A stretch of 64,000 nucleotides of DNA from Arcuatula senhousia (lineage: Eukaryota; Mollusca; Bivalvia; Mytilida; Mytilidae). Below the pieces are notes generated by a model. That model searched no databases. It saw only the letters and a program-made list of their open reading frames with translations, and was not told the DNA's origin. Positions 1 through 11,771 of this stretch are shown here, one piece after another; the stretch's first letter is position 1, and the number at the start of each line of letters is the position of its first letter. Made by a program: the position numbers and the translations under genes. The DNA is taken from contig OZ020314.1 of NCBI GenBank assembly GCA_963971305.1, forward strand, positions 1,860,001 through 1,924,000. Reading direction: 5' to 3'.

Positions 1-26
1 CGACGTACCAGATTCAGATTCAGAAC

Positions 27-69
27 AATCTACTTTCGTTTTCGATTTAAAATTTCCTGGTACACTTTA
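27..69 (-). mobile_element. Internally deleted LINE scrap
   Basis: The first half (TCTACTTTCGTTTTCGAT) matches the 3' end of the minus-strand LINE ORF near 36060-36077. The second half (AATTTCCTGGTACA) matches its 5' part near 37247-37260. In this scrap they are joined directly, and CGAT is present at both parental breakpoints, so about 1.17 kb was lost by a microhomology-type deletion. It is a relic with no coding value. Confidence 0.5.
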
Positions 70-243
70 TATGAAACAGACATTTTGAAATGTGGCGGAC
101 CTGCCTTTTTGTCCAGGAGAAAATTCCATGAAAGATCATTGCGGAAATTTTGAGGAGTGGTGGATAAGAGTATTATTATTGTTATTATTTATAGAGACTT
201 CTAGCCAAACTAAGTCACTATGGTATCCAAGACTCGACCTACA

Positions 244-681
244 GATTACAAGTGCACAAATGCTAACAATGCATTTTTCCATAGGGGGTACCCTTGTATT
301 CATTTTAAAAAAAAATAGTTTTTGACCGATTTTCACTTTCTATGGGTCAAAATCTTTCAGTTTACATTCAAACGTTTATTTTTAGCCAATAAAAAATCCA
401 TGTCTATGCGGCGTTTATGAGTGTAATTTTAGGTTGAAATAAGGGGGGTGATTTTTCGATTTTATTTTCAATACCTAAATTTTCAAAGATTCGAGCGCCC
501 TGTAGACACATGATTTGCACCAGAATTTCTTTGTCAATATTTTACATAAGTTTATTCACTCATCTATTTAAATACTATTTTATATCAACCAATCACGTTG
601 CTTTCTGTATTTTATTCCACGCTTTATCTTAGGGTAAAAAAAATACCGGTGGCAGAGGTTTGCATTTGCGCACTTGTAACC
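244..681. mobile_element. MITE-A copy 1
   Basis: A 438-bp element with about 19-bp terminal inverted repeats: left GATTACAAGTGCACAAATG, right the reverse complement of GGTTACAAGTGCGCAAATG. The left end has a mutated TIR. It has no ORF of its own. Confidence 0.6.
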
Positions 682-1553
682 TATATGTGTTGCATAGAAA
701 TCAGAAGGAGACTTTTCTTTTATTAAAAGTATATTTAGTATATCTAGACTTTATATAACTAGGGAGAAAAAATAATCTTTTTGTTTAAGCCCTAGAGAGC
801 TGATTATAAATAGTCCCCCTCTTTCCAGAAAATTATAAATTTTTAAGGGGTTGTTAGAGGAAATACGGTATCCTGCCAGGAAGTTCTTTAAAAGCTTAAG
901 ATTTACCCCATATTTTATAGAAGACTTATGTATTATCTACAGATGAGATTGACTTTCAATATACCTTTGGACTATTTGGACCAAAATATGGGTCTTAATA
1001 TAAAATTATTGTAATTTTTTGGAAATAGAAAAATTACGGCATTTTGAAACAGACTATAACCTTCTGATAGCACAAAAAGTTTGTGTTTTTGTATACAATG
1101 CGTTACATCTGCAACTATACCTAAATTTTATAATAGTTTAAAACAGAGAAATTATGCCTTTAAGTTTTTTCAAATGAACAATTTTAATGCACCCCGTTGT
1201 GGACAAATGGACACAATTTTCGCTTGGGGCTTTTTAAAAATTTTGTCCTGGCTTTAATTATTTTTTGTGTACTTATTGGCGTTCAACAATTACCTTTGCA
1301 TCTATGCAAAATAATAAAATGCAGACAGCCAATCTCTGATTAATTATAACAGCAGATTTAATTTTTTTGTGACTCCATACGTCTATTTTCTCCTTTTTCC
1401 TATTACAGAATTATGAAACAGACTATAGACTGGTTTTTGCAATCTAAATATAGACCAAACGTCATAATTTGTATTTACACGTCGATATTCCATGTTTCAT
1501 TCAAATAAAGCTTTATGACAACCAGATCAACGTAAAAAAAGGCAGTTTCTATA

Positions 1554-2016
1554 GGTTACAAGTGCACAAATGTTAACAATACATTTTTCCATAGGGGGTA
1601 CCCTTGTATTCATTTAAAAAAAAAAAGTTTTTGACCGATTTTCACTTTCTATGGGTCTAAATCTTTCAGCTAACATCCAAACGTTTATTTGTAGCCAATA
1701 AAAAATCCATGTCAATGTGGCGTTTATGAGCGTAATTTTAGGTTGAAAAAAGGGGGGTGATTTTTCGATTTTATTTTCAATACCTAAATTTTCATTTTAT
1801 TTTCAATACCCAAATTTTCAAAGATGCGAGCGCCCTGTAGACACATGATTTGCATCAGAATTTCTTTGTCAATATTTTACATAAGTTTATTCACTCATCT
1901 ATTTAAATACTATTTTATATCAACCAATCACGTTGCTTTCTGTATTTTATTCCACGCTTTATCTTAGGGTAAAAAAATTACCGGTGGCAGAGGTTTGCAT
2001 TTGCGCACTTGTAACC
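1554..2016. mobile_element. MITE-A copy 2
   Basis: A 463-bp copy with TIR GGTTACAAGTGC(A/G)CAAATG at both ends, flanked on both sides by TA (1552-1553 and 2017-2018). The TA flank suggests a Tc1/mariner-type target preference (inference). It is longer than the other copies because a short internal stretch (TTTTATTTTCAATACC) is duplicated near 1770-1810. Confidence 0.7.
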
Positions 2017-2887
2017 TATATGTGTTGCATAGAAATCAGAAGGAGACTTTTCTTTTATTAAAAGTATATTTAGTATATCTAGACTTTATATAACTAGGGA
2101 GAAAAAATATTTTTTTTGTTTAAGCCCTAGAGAGCTGATTATAAATAGTCCCCCTCTTTCCAGAAAATTATAAATTTTTAAGGGGTTGTTAGAGGAAATA
2201 CGGTATCCTGCCAGCAAGTTCTTTAAAAGCTTAAGATTTACCCCATATTTTATCGAAGACTTATGTATTATCTACAGATGAGATTGACTTTCAATATACC
2301 TTTGGACTATTTGGACCAAAATATGGGTCTAAAGATAAAATTATTGTAATTTTTTGGAAATAGAAAAAATACGGCATTTTGAAACAGACTATAACCTTCT
2401 GATAGCACAAAAAGTTTGTGTTTTTGTATACAATGTGTTACATCTGCAACTATACCTAAATTTTATAATAGTTTAAAACAGAGAAATTATGCCTTTAAGT
2501 TTTTCAAATGAACAATTTTAATGCACCCCGTTGTGGACAAAAGGACACAATTTTCGCTTGGGGCTTTTTAAAAAAATTGTCCTGGCTTTAATTATTTTTT
2601 GTGTACTTATTGGCGTTTAACAATTACCTTTGCATCTAAGCAAAATAATAAAATGCAGACAGCCAATCTCTGATTAATTATAACAGCAGATTTAATTTTT
2701 TTGTGACTCTATACGTCTATTTTCTCCTTTTTCCTATTACAGAATTATGAAACAGACTATAGACTGGTTTTTGCAATCTAAATATAGACCAAACGTCATA
2801 ATTTGTATTTACACGTCGATATTCCATGTTTCATTCAAATAAAGCTTTATGACAACCAAAACAACGTAAAAAAGGGCAGTTTTTATA

Positions 2888-3324
2888 GGTTACAAGTGCA
2901 CAAATGTTAACAATGCATTTTTCCATAGGGGGTACCCTTGTATTCATTTAAAAAAAAATAGTTTTTGACCGATTTTCACTTTCTATGGGTCAAAATCTTT
3001 CAGCTAACATCCAAACGTTTATTTTTAGCCAATAAAAAATCCATGTCAATGCGGCGTTTATGAGCGTAATTTTAGGTTGAAAAAAGGGGGGTGATATTTC
3101 GATTTTATTTTCAATACCCAAATTTTCAAAGATGCGAGCGCCCTGTAGACACATGATTTGCACCAGAATTTCTTTGTCAATATTTTACATAAGTTTATTC
3201 ACTCATCTACTTAAATACTATTTTATATCAACCAATCACGTTGCTTTCTGTATTTTATTCCACGCTTTATCTTAGGGTAAAAAAATTACCGGTGGCAGAG
3301 GTTTGCATTTGCGCACTTGTAACC
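2888..3324. mobile_element. MITE-A copy 3
   Basis: A 437-bp copy with the same TIRs and flanking TA (2886-2887, 3325-3326). The right flank is LINE coding sequence, so this copy marks the edge of the tandem array. An open reading frame starts inside its right end and runs on into the LINE, but that is fortuitous. Confidence 0.7.
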
Positions 3325-3326
3325 TA

Positions 3327-4308
3327 TAAATGGATCCAGGCATTCCTATCTGGTCGTTCTCAGCAAGTAATCATTGAAGGAGCGACTTTTGATACCGTCC
3401 CTGTCGTCAGCGGAGTTCCTCAAGGTACCGTCCTAGGACCCCTATTGTTCCTAATCTTCATAAACAATTTACCAAACTGTGTACAGTCAAAAACCAGGCT
3501 TTTTGCAGATGATTGCATACTATACAGAAAGATCAGAAATGAGCAGGACCATAAAATACTCCAGGACGACCTGAACAAGCTTGCTAACTGGGAACAAAAA
3601 TGGGGAATGGATTTCCATCCTGAAAAGTGCAGCAATCTACATGTCCATTGCTCTCGTAAGAAAATAGACAGACACTACATACTGAAAGGCCACACTTTAT
3701 CAGTTGAGTCTTCGTCAAAATATCTGGGAGTTGAACTACAAACAGACATGTCCTTCAGAGTCCACATAGACAAAACGGTGAAGAAGGCTAATAGCATGCT
3801 GGGTTTTCTCAGAAGAAACCTGAAGGTCAGTAACCAGGACACTAAAACTGCAGCATACGACTCTCTTGTCAGACCAACAGTTGAGTACTGTTCATCAGTA
3901 TGGAGCCCAAACACCAAATAGTCCATCCTTAAGATTGAAATGGTACAACGACGAGGAGCGAGATATGTCACCAACCGCTACAGAAACACCAGCAGTGTTA
4001 AATCAATGCTAGAAGAACTGGAATGGGAGAGCCTGTAAAGTAGAAGGAATAAATGTAGACTCATCATGTTGTATAAGATCATCAACAACCTCATTGACAT
4101 CAGAGCAAATGAGTACCTTAAGAAACCAACACGCCAGACTAGAGCAACCCACTCGCAGAAGTACCAAACTTTCTCAGCCACCACCAACTACTACAAGCAC
4201 AGTTTTTTCCCAGAAACAACGACAGCATGGAACTCACTCCCGGCATCAGTTGCTGAGGCTCCCTGTTTGGTATCCTACAAACGGGAGCTATCTACTTTAT
4301 TTATTTAA
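3327..4308 (+). pseudogene. 5'-truncated non-LTR retrotransposon (Jockey/CR1-like) reverse transcriptase
   Basis: The translation carries RT palm motifs in order: a WIQAFLSGR helix, SGVPQGTVLGP, then the catalytic box FADD at 3502-3513, followed by the HPEKC and KYLGV blocks and the C-terminal WNSLP motif. One frame covers the whole stretch but is broken by TAG at 3919-3921 and TAA at 4036-4038. The N-terminal endonuclease and first RT blocks are absent, as expected for 5' truncation during target-primed reverse transcription. The copy is dead. The exact LINE clade is uncertain from motifs alone. Confidence 0.85.
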
Positions 4309-4964
4309 GTTATGGGCCGTCAAGCTGTAAGAAGTACCTAGTGAGGCTGATAGTGCTGTGCTGGTTGGGTGTATGCCCAGGGGCCGCTACGGTAGCCAGA
4401 TTGGACTATTGCTGAAGGTATGAAAACGCAGCTTGACAAATCTTTCTCCTATCCTCTACCTTTTCTATGTACTATCTTTCTGTCTTTTCTGGGTTCATTT
4501 TCTTTCTCAATTCTAAACATGCCTATGATTGCATTATAGTTATTAATAATTTATTAAATTCAAAATTTTTTGTGCGCACCCTCGTGCAGTAATAGTCAAT
4601 GATGACGGCAGCACGTACCATGTAGATGTAGATGTATTTATGTTTTATGTCTATGTGTTGTCTGCATTTATGTTCAAATTTATATTGCACACTGTTTTTA
4701 GCCTATGTGGTGGGACACAACTGTGTATTAATTCATAAGGTAAATCAGATATCTTCTGTATTCAATTATAATCTTCCCCACCTCATAGTGTGTGGTGTAA
4801 ATTTAACCTTTTACTGCTTTTTATATTATGTTCATCTGTGTGTCTTATATGTATATGTTGCATTTTTATAATATCCAGTCGTTTAAAGAGCTCTACAGAG
4901 CTCATGTTCCCATGATATATTGTTAATACTACTTTAAATAAATATTACTTACTTACTTACTTAC
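4309..4964 (+). mobile_element. LINE 3' untranslated region with TTAC tail
   Basis: AT-rich non-coding sequence after the LINE stop, ending in five TTAC units (4945-4964). A short tandem repeat at the 3' end is common for CR1/Jockey-like LINEs, so this is read as the element's tail. Confidence 0.5.
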
Positions 4965-4969
4965 TAGGC

Positions 4970-6004
4970 AGTGTCTCCCTGTCCCCACATGCGGGGACGC
5001 GTAGCCCCTAGAGGCTCGTCGTCCCAGCATCCGGTTATCATGAAAATATAGATTAAAATGAAACTATACTGACGAGAAATCAATACAAATCTTCTGTCTA
5101 TTTTCGAAAAGTTTTTTTTTCGCATGTTTTGTATTTAAAAACAATCATGACTGATTCTGTCGTAAAAACTTTAAGTATAATCAGCATGATCAGCATGTTC
5201 AGTAAAATTTGGAAAGTGATGATAAAAAAAAATGATGCCTCTAAATTTAGTTTTAAATGAAACATTTGAAAATATCTCCTTTTATTATAATGAACAAGTG
5301 AATCGTAACACTCTTCATTTTAAACATTCAGTAACTTTGAATGAAAAAGCATTATTTTCATAATTTGGGGTTCATTTTACGCCTCTGGTCTCCTTACATG
5401 GTTACAACTTTTCCTGACGGAAAGTTTTTACTGAACAGGTTTTTTTTCAACTCAATTTAAGTAGGCATATTCCTATATTTCTCTTTTTTTTGTTCATTTT
5501 TCATTATACGTCTAGTTCCCTTCACAGCTTCATTAGTAGCACAATCGATTTAGAGTTCTTTTTTGCATATTCCACGCTTCTATAAATTTATCGATTTTTT
5601 GCCTGTTTTTCATTGTGGTTTTTATCCATTTTCGCTTGCTTATGCAAGCTATGTCCTGTACAAATTTAAAATATCTTTGAAAAAATAATCCGTCATTTTA
5701 ATTTGATATTTTTATGGTGTGAACATTGTTCTTTTCAGTTTTAAACATATACAACTATATGTCCACTAAGCTTTTTTCTAATACTTAATTATGTAAGTTT
5801 TGAAGTCAGAATCATTGATTTAAAATATAAAACACAAAAACAATTAAGCTTTTCAAAAATAAAAGTTCTTTTAAAAAAACAATATTTTTATTGATTTCCT
5901 ATCGGAATAACTTCGTTAAAATCTATATTTTCATGATAACTGAATGCGGGGACAGCGAGCCTCTAGGGGCTACGCGTCCCCGCATGCGGGGACGGGGAGA
6001 CACT
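4970..6004. mobile_element. 1035-bp non-autonomous DNA transposon with about 50-bp TIRs
   Basis: The left end (AGTGTCTCCCTGTCCCCACA..., 4970-5020) is inverted at the right end (to 6004) with few mismatches over about 50 bp. The TIR itself contains a palindrome, GTCCCCGCATGCGGGGAC. The interior is AT-rich with no ORF. No clear target duplication was seen. It sits five bases after the LINE tail. The superfamily is unassigned. Confidence 0.75.
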
Positions 6005-7726
6005 TCCTAAGAGTTAACAGTCTGGACACACGGAATGACAACCCTATTACTATATAAGTGTAAAATTTTATACTATATAAATTTAAATAAATTTATATAT
6101 TTAAAATTTAAATATCACCAACTTTTCAAGCGGAAGGAAGGTATAAGAATTAGATTCGGTTTCGAAAAAATATATCTGGTTTACTTGTCATGCTTGTTAA
6201 ATCCATTTGCTGAAGCGCTGTCATTTTATCAAGAAATATGCCTTTATATGGTCTCAAAATTTTTTTGTATCGGAAATGTCCTGGGAGTTTACAGTTAGAA
6301 TTATATGTTTATTTTAAGTCTTCGAACATAAAGAAAATGGCATAATCTAATGTGTATAACATGTATAAACATTTAAAACATCGTGATTTTTTTAATTTGG
6401 CAACGCTCAACGTTTAAAAAAACCCACTCATTTTAGCGTAACGTTAATCATGTGTTAATAATGTGGTACTTCCAATTACCAAAAATACAATATAATTTTG
6501 TATTTAATGCCAGTTTTCTTTTTTATTTGATCGGTGACCCCTACGTTTTAAACTATTAACTGTAATGTTACAAGACGACAGTTGATTATCATGATTATAG
6601 CAAGTATCAGAAAATTCTTAATGTTAGAAGTTTGAGAAAAACCTAATTTAAACTTTCAAAAATGGTGCCGGTTTTGGCGGGAAATAATTTATCACTAAAA
6701 TAAGCAGCTAATAATGAACTATTTATGTTATTGAATAACAATAAGTTGAAGAGAATCATTTGCTCTTTCCTACATATTTTTAGCATTATTATTAAAGTTT
6801 TAAAATAAACATGCATTGCAAGTCCACCAGAGAATGAATATTTGTCAAAAAAGCTTTGTGAGTGCAGCATGGGCTGCATGTGTCCAAAGCATTTGACAAT
6901 CATTATTGGGCCTCCAACGTACATGGTTCAACATGTTGCGGTCGTATCAGGCTGCGCTCAACGTATACAATTTAGATTTTATTTTGTGATACACTTATTG
7001 CCGTTAGGGGCCAAAAGGGGTTAAAAATGAAAGGTATCAGATATCTTAAATAAGGGGCAAAAAGGGGTAATATTTTTGTTGATCTGTAAATTTTGTCTGT
7101 AATGTATTTTTGATCTGCTTTTGAAAAAAAAAGAATTCCTTGTGACAGAGTGAAATGTTGGTGGTAAGTCCATCATGGGCTGCATGTGTAAAAAAAAATT
7201 GTCAGTCCACAAAAGGCTGCATGTGTTAAAACAACTTTGTCAGTCCACCATGGGTTGCATGTGTCCAGGCATAGCAATTGATTATCAATAATGCGCCTAA
7301 AATGTAAATGGCCCGGTTCAACATGTTGCAGTCATATATGGGGCATTCGAGTGTCAAAATTCCGAAAGGCAGCGACAAAACCGGTAAGCATGAACAAGAA
7401 CAGCACGAGGAAACACAAAACACAAAACTAACCAAAAAGAAATTAACAATACGAACTCAAGTCGTATCAAGAGTGAACTTGGGTGCTCCAGAAGAGTAAG
7501 TGGTTCCGTTCCTGCCTGCTATTAACATGATTAACATGATTAATATTAGATTATAATTTATTTTTTTTTATAATTTTTATCTTGCCTGCAAAGCTTTTTT
7601 ATTTGTTATGAGAGAAGCTAGTCAGGGCAATAGACATAGGTATTACTTTCATTTATGTTGAATGAATTTAACCAAGAAGCAATAGCATTCATTAATTGAA
7701 CTGTTGAATGCATTTCTTCATTGTAG
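6005..7726. other. Intergenic DNA with dispersed repeat R1 and a partial R2
   Basis: No convincing coding sequence. A dispersed repeat (R1, recognised by GGGCTGCATGTGTCC and CAACATGTTGCGGTCGTATC) occurs at about 6841-6965, in pieces at 7150-7260 and to 7345, and again at 42113-42240. A fragment of repeat R2 (AACTCAAGTCGTATCAAGAG and GAGTAAGTGGTTCC) lies near 7455-7520. Any promoter or 5' UTR exon of gene 1 should lie here or upstream; none is recognisable. Confidence 0.5.
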
Positions 7727-7839
7727 GAATATTCCTGTTATAATGGCAACAGATCATAAACGAAGATCATCAGTAGAAAATGTCGACAGTCCTCCATCAA
7801 AACAACCCAGAGTCCTCAGTGTTGGTACAAATACCTCAG
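7727..7839 (+). CDS. Gene 1 exon with start codon: basic N-terminus
   Basis: A splice acceptor (TTCATTGTAG, ending 7726) precedes a short 5' UTR and an ATG at 7743. The frame reads MATDHKRRSSVENVDSPPSK and on through QPRVLSVGTNTS (32 codons), ending in phase 1 at the donor CAG|GTAATT (7839/7840). There is no signal peptide. The KRR and PPSKQPR patches could act as a nuclear localisation signal (inference). The ATG was chosen because the exit phase matches the phase-1 entry of the Ig exon. Too short for ordinary ORF calling, so confidence rests on splice signals and phase. Confidence 0.6.
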
Positions 7840-7859
7840 GTAATTAATTAATTCAGGCT

Positions 7860-8640
7860 ATTTGTCCCCCGCTGCAACGCGGAGCTGGGACATAGAAATG
7901 CTGGGCGTCCGCCCGTCCTTCGGTCCATCACACTTTTTGTAAGCGCTCCCAAGGCTACAAATTTTGTTGGATTTTCATGAAATTTATACCAAATGTTTAT
8001 ATTGCTAATACCTTAGTCAAATATGAAAATCAGCATTTTTCGATAATTTTTAAAGGAGTTATGGGACTTAAGCCATATAAAAGACTCTGTTTTTTTGCAA
8101 AACAGACCTTGTAAGACCTCTCATCCTTACAAATGTTGACAGATTTTCATGAAATTTATACCAAATGTTTATATCACAAATACCTTGGTCAAGATCGAAA
8201 ATCATCATTTTTGATAGTTTTTGTACGAAAGAAGCAAAGGTGTACCAAAGGGGTAATCAGTATCATAAAACCGTAAAGACAAAGACAAAACCGGCAGACA
8301 AAAATCATCACAACAAAACAAACCACATAACAACATAAAACACAAACACACATAACAACAAAACCGCATTCAGCAACGCGAACTCAAGTCGAAACGAGAG
8401 TGAACTCAGGTGCTCTGGAAGAGTAAGCAGTTCCTGCTTGCTATAGCACACCCGTCACGTTGCCAAAGATCGATTAAGTGTTGGTCAAATCCGGAAAGGA
8501 TGACATTACAAAACTCTATGTCAAACCAACATCTGTGCTCATCTGAGAGATAGAAATCCCGTATTTGTTTACAAGCACATGATGTCGTCCGTAAAATTTC
8601 TTGAGTGATGACAACAACCTGGGAGCAACGTACCCCTGTG
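7860..8640 (+). repeat. Hairpin-headed repeat and R2 copy in intron
   Basis: 7866-7895 forms a hairpin (TGTCCC...GGGACA around CCGC/GCGG) and is followed by body repeats (TTTTCATGAAATTTATACCAA twice, about 180 bp apart), resembling the heads described in the 48-64 kb region. From about 8225 to 8640 there is a copy of dispersed repeat R2 (AACTCAAGTCGAAACGAGAG, GAGTAAGCAGTTCCTGCTTG), also present at 17640-18060 and inverted at 29590-29840. Confidence 0.5.
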
Positions 8641-10125
8641 TTAACAATTTGCTTGTCAGCCGTGTGGGTCTATCAAGGAAGTTATGGGACTTAACTTGAC
8701 ATAAAAAAAGACTGTTTTTTTTTGCAAAATAGACCTTGTTTCGTAAGAGATTTCTCAGCTTATATTAATCCAAGGCTTTCGATATTTGATATACAGCTTC
8801 AGGTAGGGGTTTCATATAGTGGGATGCATTTCAAGCTCTGTCGCTTACTTACTTCCTGTTTAGCGAGCAGACTAGGAATTTTTGCCGCTCGGCGGGGGAC
8901 CCAGGAATTATGTTCTTGTTAATTCAATATTCTCGAGAGTATGCTTTTTTTGCCCCATGTTTGAAAGAAGGAGAGCTTATAGTTGGGTCTGTTCCTTCGT
9001 TGGCCTGTTTGTCCACCCCATAAGTGCGAGATTGGGCATTATGTCTTTCTGATATATTCATGATATTCTTGTTTTACCTTAAATTTACAAGTATTTAGAG
9101 AAGGACATTTTACAGGACAGCCAGCATGGCCAGGTAAAGCTGGTCTAATCACTGGGAATTCAGGATTCAACATATAAAACTGCTACAAAACTGACATTCT
9201 GATTTTTGTAAAAAAAATTGCGATGGCTAAAAATAGAACATAGGGGTACATTACCATTTTTTTTTGCAAATAACTCAACATCCGTCACAGATATAAAAAT
9301 TCCGGCATATGATAAAAGTGATTATCTATCTCAAGATCTATCTGCCCTGCAATTTTGAAGAAGATCCAACAACCTATGTAGGAGTTATTGACCTTTTTCC
9401 TTATTTTTCCACAATTTTACACCTTTTCAGCATAATATTTGAGAAATTTAAATTGCACATTGTTAAGCACTGAGATCTACAAAAATGTAACAGGATCAAT
9501 GCTGTAGGACCGTTCCTTTTTGTCAAAATTGGCCATTTTACAAATGTTTTAACCACCTTTTCTAATTGAATTGCAAACCGTAAAGCTATAAAAAGTTTTT
9601 ATTACATATGAATAATGCTTAGCTTGTTAAGCTATTTAAATGAACCCTTATTGAAAATATGGTCCTTTAAGTGTAAAAATAAAGGTTTATGCCTTATCAT
9701 GCTTATAGCTGGCAAACTGTACTAGAAAATAATGAAAAGTTAACATTAAGCTGATTGAACTTTACACTGTTCTGCATTAGGTTATATGGTGTTGTCAGAT
9801 GACCCTCTATTTACATGTTACTTATATACAAAAATTTCTGGCATTCAAGTCAGGTGAGCGATTCAGGCTCCTTGGAGCATTTTGTAATAATTTTCACAGT
9901 ATCTTAGTTAGGTGCATGCAACTTCTGAATTTATCTGATTGAAGTCCATGTTGTAACTATATGTGCATGCTGATTTTTATTGCTCGTTTATATCAGGACT
10001 TAATACCCCTCCCCAATAAAGAGTCCATAATAGCATGAATAGTATGGAGTTTTCTTAGTTTGTACAATTTGATTGGTCACCTAATATTAATTATTCAATC
10101 TTACCACATGTTTTCACATTTTCAG
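8641..10125. other. Intron sequence with a dispersed repeat
   Basis: No exon found. The end of a dispersed repeat with the signature GGTGAGCGATTCAGGCTCCT lies at about 9852-9872. The same tail (GGTGAGCAATTCAGGCTCCT) ends the tandem array at 40795-41690, so 9420-9870 is a diverged member of that family. Confidence 0.4.
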
Positions 10126-10416
10126 AACCAATAAACGTAACAATATCATCTGAGGAGACCACAGTCTTACAGGGAAACTCACTGATCCTGACCTGTACTT
10201 TTGATGGAGAGTCTAAACCTTCAGTTGTTCTATGGACCAGATATCAAGAATCTGGGGAGGACATTCAGCTGACTCCAGACAAATATAGTGGTGGTACTGT
10301 AGATACTCCGTCTCTGACTGTCCATCATGTTAAAGCTGAAGACTCTGGAGTGTATGTCTTTAAATTAACATTTGAGGGTGACCAAGTCTCCAGCAACCCA
10401 CTGACAATCAATGTTG
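10126..10416 (+). CDS. Gene 1 exon: immunoglobulin-like domain
   Basis: Acceptor TTTTCAG (to 10125), donor GTTG|GTAGGT at 10416/10417, 291 nt, phase 1 in and phase 1 out. The 97-residue translation starts EPINVTISSEETTVLQGNSL, then shows the first Ig cysteine (LTCTF), the core tryptophan (VLWTRY) and the DSGVY turn that normally precedes the second cysteine. Here that position is phenylalanine (DSGVYVFKL), so the canonical disulfide is missing. With no signal peptide upstream, the domain probably sits inside the cell, where loss of the disulfide is tolerable (inference). The symmetric 1-1 phase is typical of shuffled Ig exons. Confidence 0.85.
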
Positions 10417-10909
10417 GTAGGTTTACTTTGTATAAAGTTCACTGAAACTTGTAGTGTTGTCCATCCATCCCAAATAAATTTAGCAAGATGGTGTTTTATG
10501 TCTTTTGGGCATATTCATTTTAGTATTTAGATTTCCACTCGTTTATGCAGGCTGTGTTGCGTATTTCTCATGTAACTATTTTTTATTAGTATTTAGATTA
10601 ATTTTGTTCAAAACAATCAGCCATCATTTGGTGTCCAGCATTTGACAACCCTCGGTTCATAAACTTTTTTCAAATGTTAAATCATCTGACAGCAAAATAA
10701 GCAACAAAAATGGTACTGTTGAATATTAGCATATGTGGTAAAAACTGTCAAAATATGACTAAAAATTAAACAACAGACAAATTGCAGATATTTTGAAACG
10801 TTTTATGTATAAATTCCCCTCTTTTATTTAAAGTGGTAGTATGAGATTTATTTTGTCGAAGTCATATTTGATTATATAAAGTTCTTATAGTTTTATACTT
10901 TTATTTTAG
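10417..10909. other. Intron, no recognised feature
   Basis: AT-rich sequence between the Ig exon and the first HEPN exon. No repeats or ORFs of note were seen. Confidence 0.6.
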
Positions 10910-11119
10910 ATACAACAAGTGCTGTTCTATCTGAAGAAACAAACTATTTACGGATATATCTTTTGTGTTTGAACATTGGCACAGATTCTGTCCGCCATTA
11001 TTTTGATAGCCATGTTCCACCAGGTTCATTACATGGCCATCTAAGCACACATGAACACAACTTAAGATATACACAACCAATGAAATGTAACAAGGACCAG
11101 CTTAACTTACTCTTCCCAG
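10910..11119 (+). CDS. Gene 1 exon: DZIP3-like HEPN domain, first half
   Basis: Acceptor ATTTTAG (to 10909), donor CCCAG|GTATTA (11119/11120), 210 nt, phases 1-1. The translation contains TNYLRIYLLCLNIGTDSVRH, then YFDSHVPPG and ends KDQLNLLFP. This is the pattern of the DZIP3/hRUL138-like HEPN family: a helix with a LLC/GTDSVR block, then a K/DQ..LLFP ending. The homologous exon of gene 2 (45809-46021) has the same phases and aligned motifs (VYLLCNKVATRSVR, QFDLLFP). HEPN domains bind or cut RNA or act in signalling. Confidence 0.85.
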
Positions 11120-11771
11120 GTATTAACATTAAATCAAATATTAGTGGAATTTTAGATCAATTTAAGCTTCCTTATATCTAACATTTTTATATTCCCCACA
11201 AACAAAATTTGGGGGTGGTATATAGGAATTACTCTGTCTGTCTTTTTGTCCGTCCATCCATCCGTCCGTCCCTAGATTAATTTCCTTCACAGATTTCTCA
11301 GCAACTACATGACCCAAAGATCTGATATTTTGCATATAGCCTTATCCTATAGTGCCGTGAGGTGTATAACAATTTTATGCTCTTAGGTCAAGCACTCCTA
11401 GCTAACCGCATACTTAGGTTTTTACACATATAAAATGGAAACGATTACAGATATAGAAAACCTTTCTCGTGCTTAAAAATACATGTTAAGAGCCTTTACA
11501 AAAGTGTGCAAAAGGTCGAAGGGATCCCCCCTTTTAGTTTTGGGCTCTTAAAATGTAAAACTGTTAACTTGCAGATTACGAAAAAAATGTTCAATTTGAG
11601 AAGCTTCACAAACCTCTCCATAAATTTTACTCAATTCAAATCGACTTTCTACCTTCATGACAAAATTGTCAACTAGCAAATCTTTTAAAGTTTCTGCTCT
11701 GCTAAATGAAGATTTACAATTTGAACACACACAAAGAAAATAGAAAGATCCAATATCATTATGTTTTGTAG
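11120..11771. other. Intron with hairpin-headed repeat fragment
   Basis: 11189-11222 forms a hairpin (TATTCCCCACAAAC against the GGGGGTGGTATA arm), followed by runs of GTCCGTCC and the body signature TTTCTCAGCAACTACATGACC. The same head-plus-GTCCGTC layout recurs at 30237, 42924 and 44875. No exon seen. Confidence 0.5.

Larger units (their letters stand above)
244..3324. repeat. Tandem array MITE-spacer-MITE-spacer-MITE
   Basis: A unit of about 1.33 kb is repeated: MITE (244-681), spacer (682-1553), MITE (1554-2016), spacer (2017-2887), MITE (2888-3324). The two spacers are nearly identical over about 870 bp and carry no convincing ORF. The third MITE is followed by LINE sequence instead of spacer. 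This is what unequal recombination between two MITEs flanking one spacer would give. Confidence 0.8.

Noticed and set aside
3241..3326. N-terminal 29 codons of the RT frame at 3241-3921
   Set aside because: They are MITE sequence read in frame by chance and not LINE protein.
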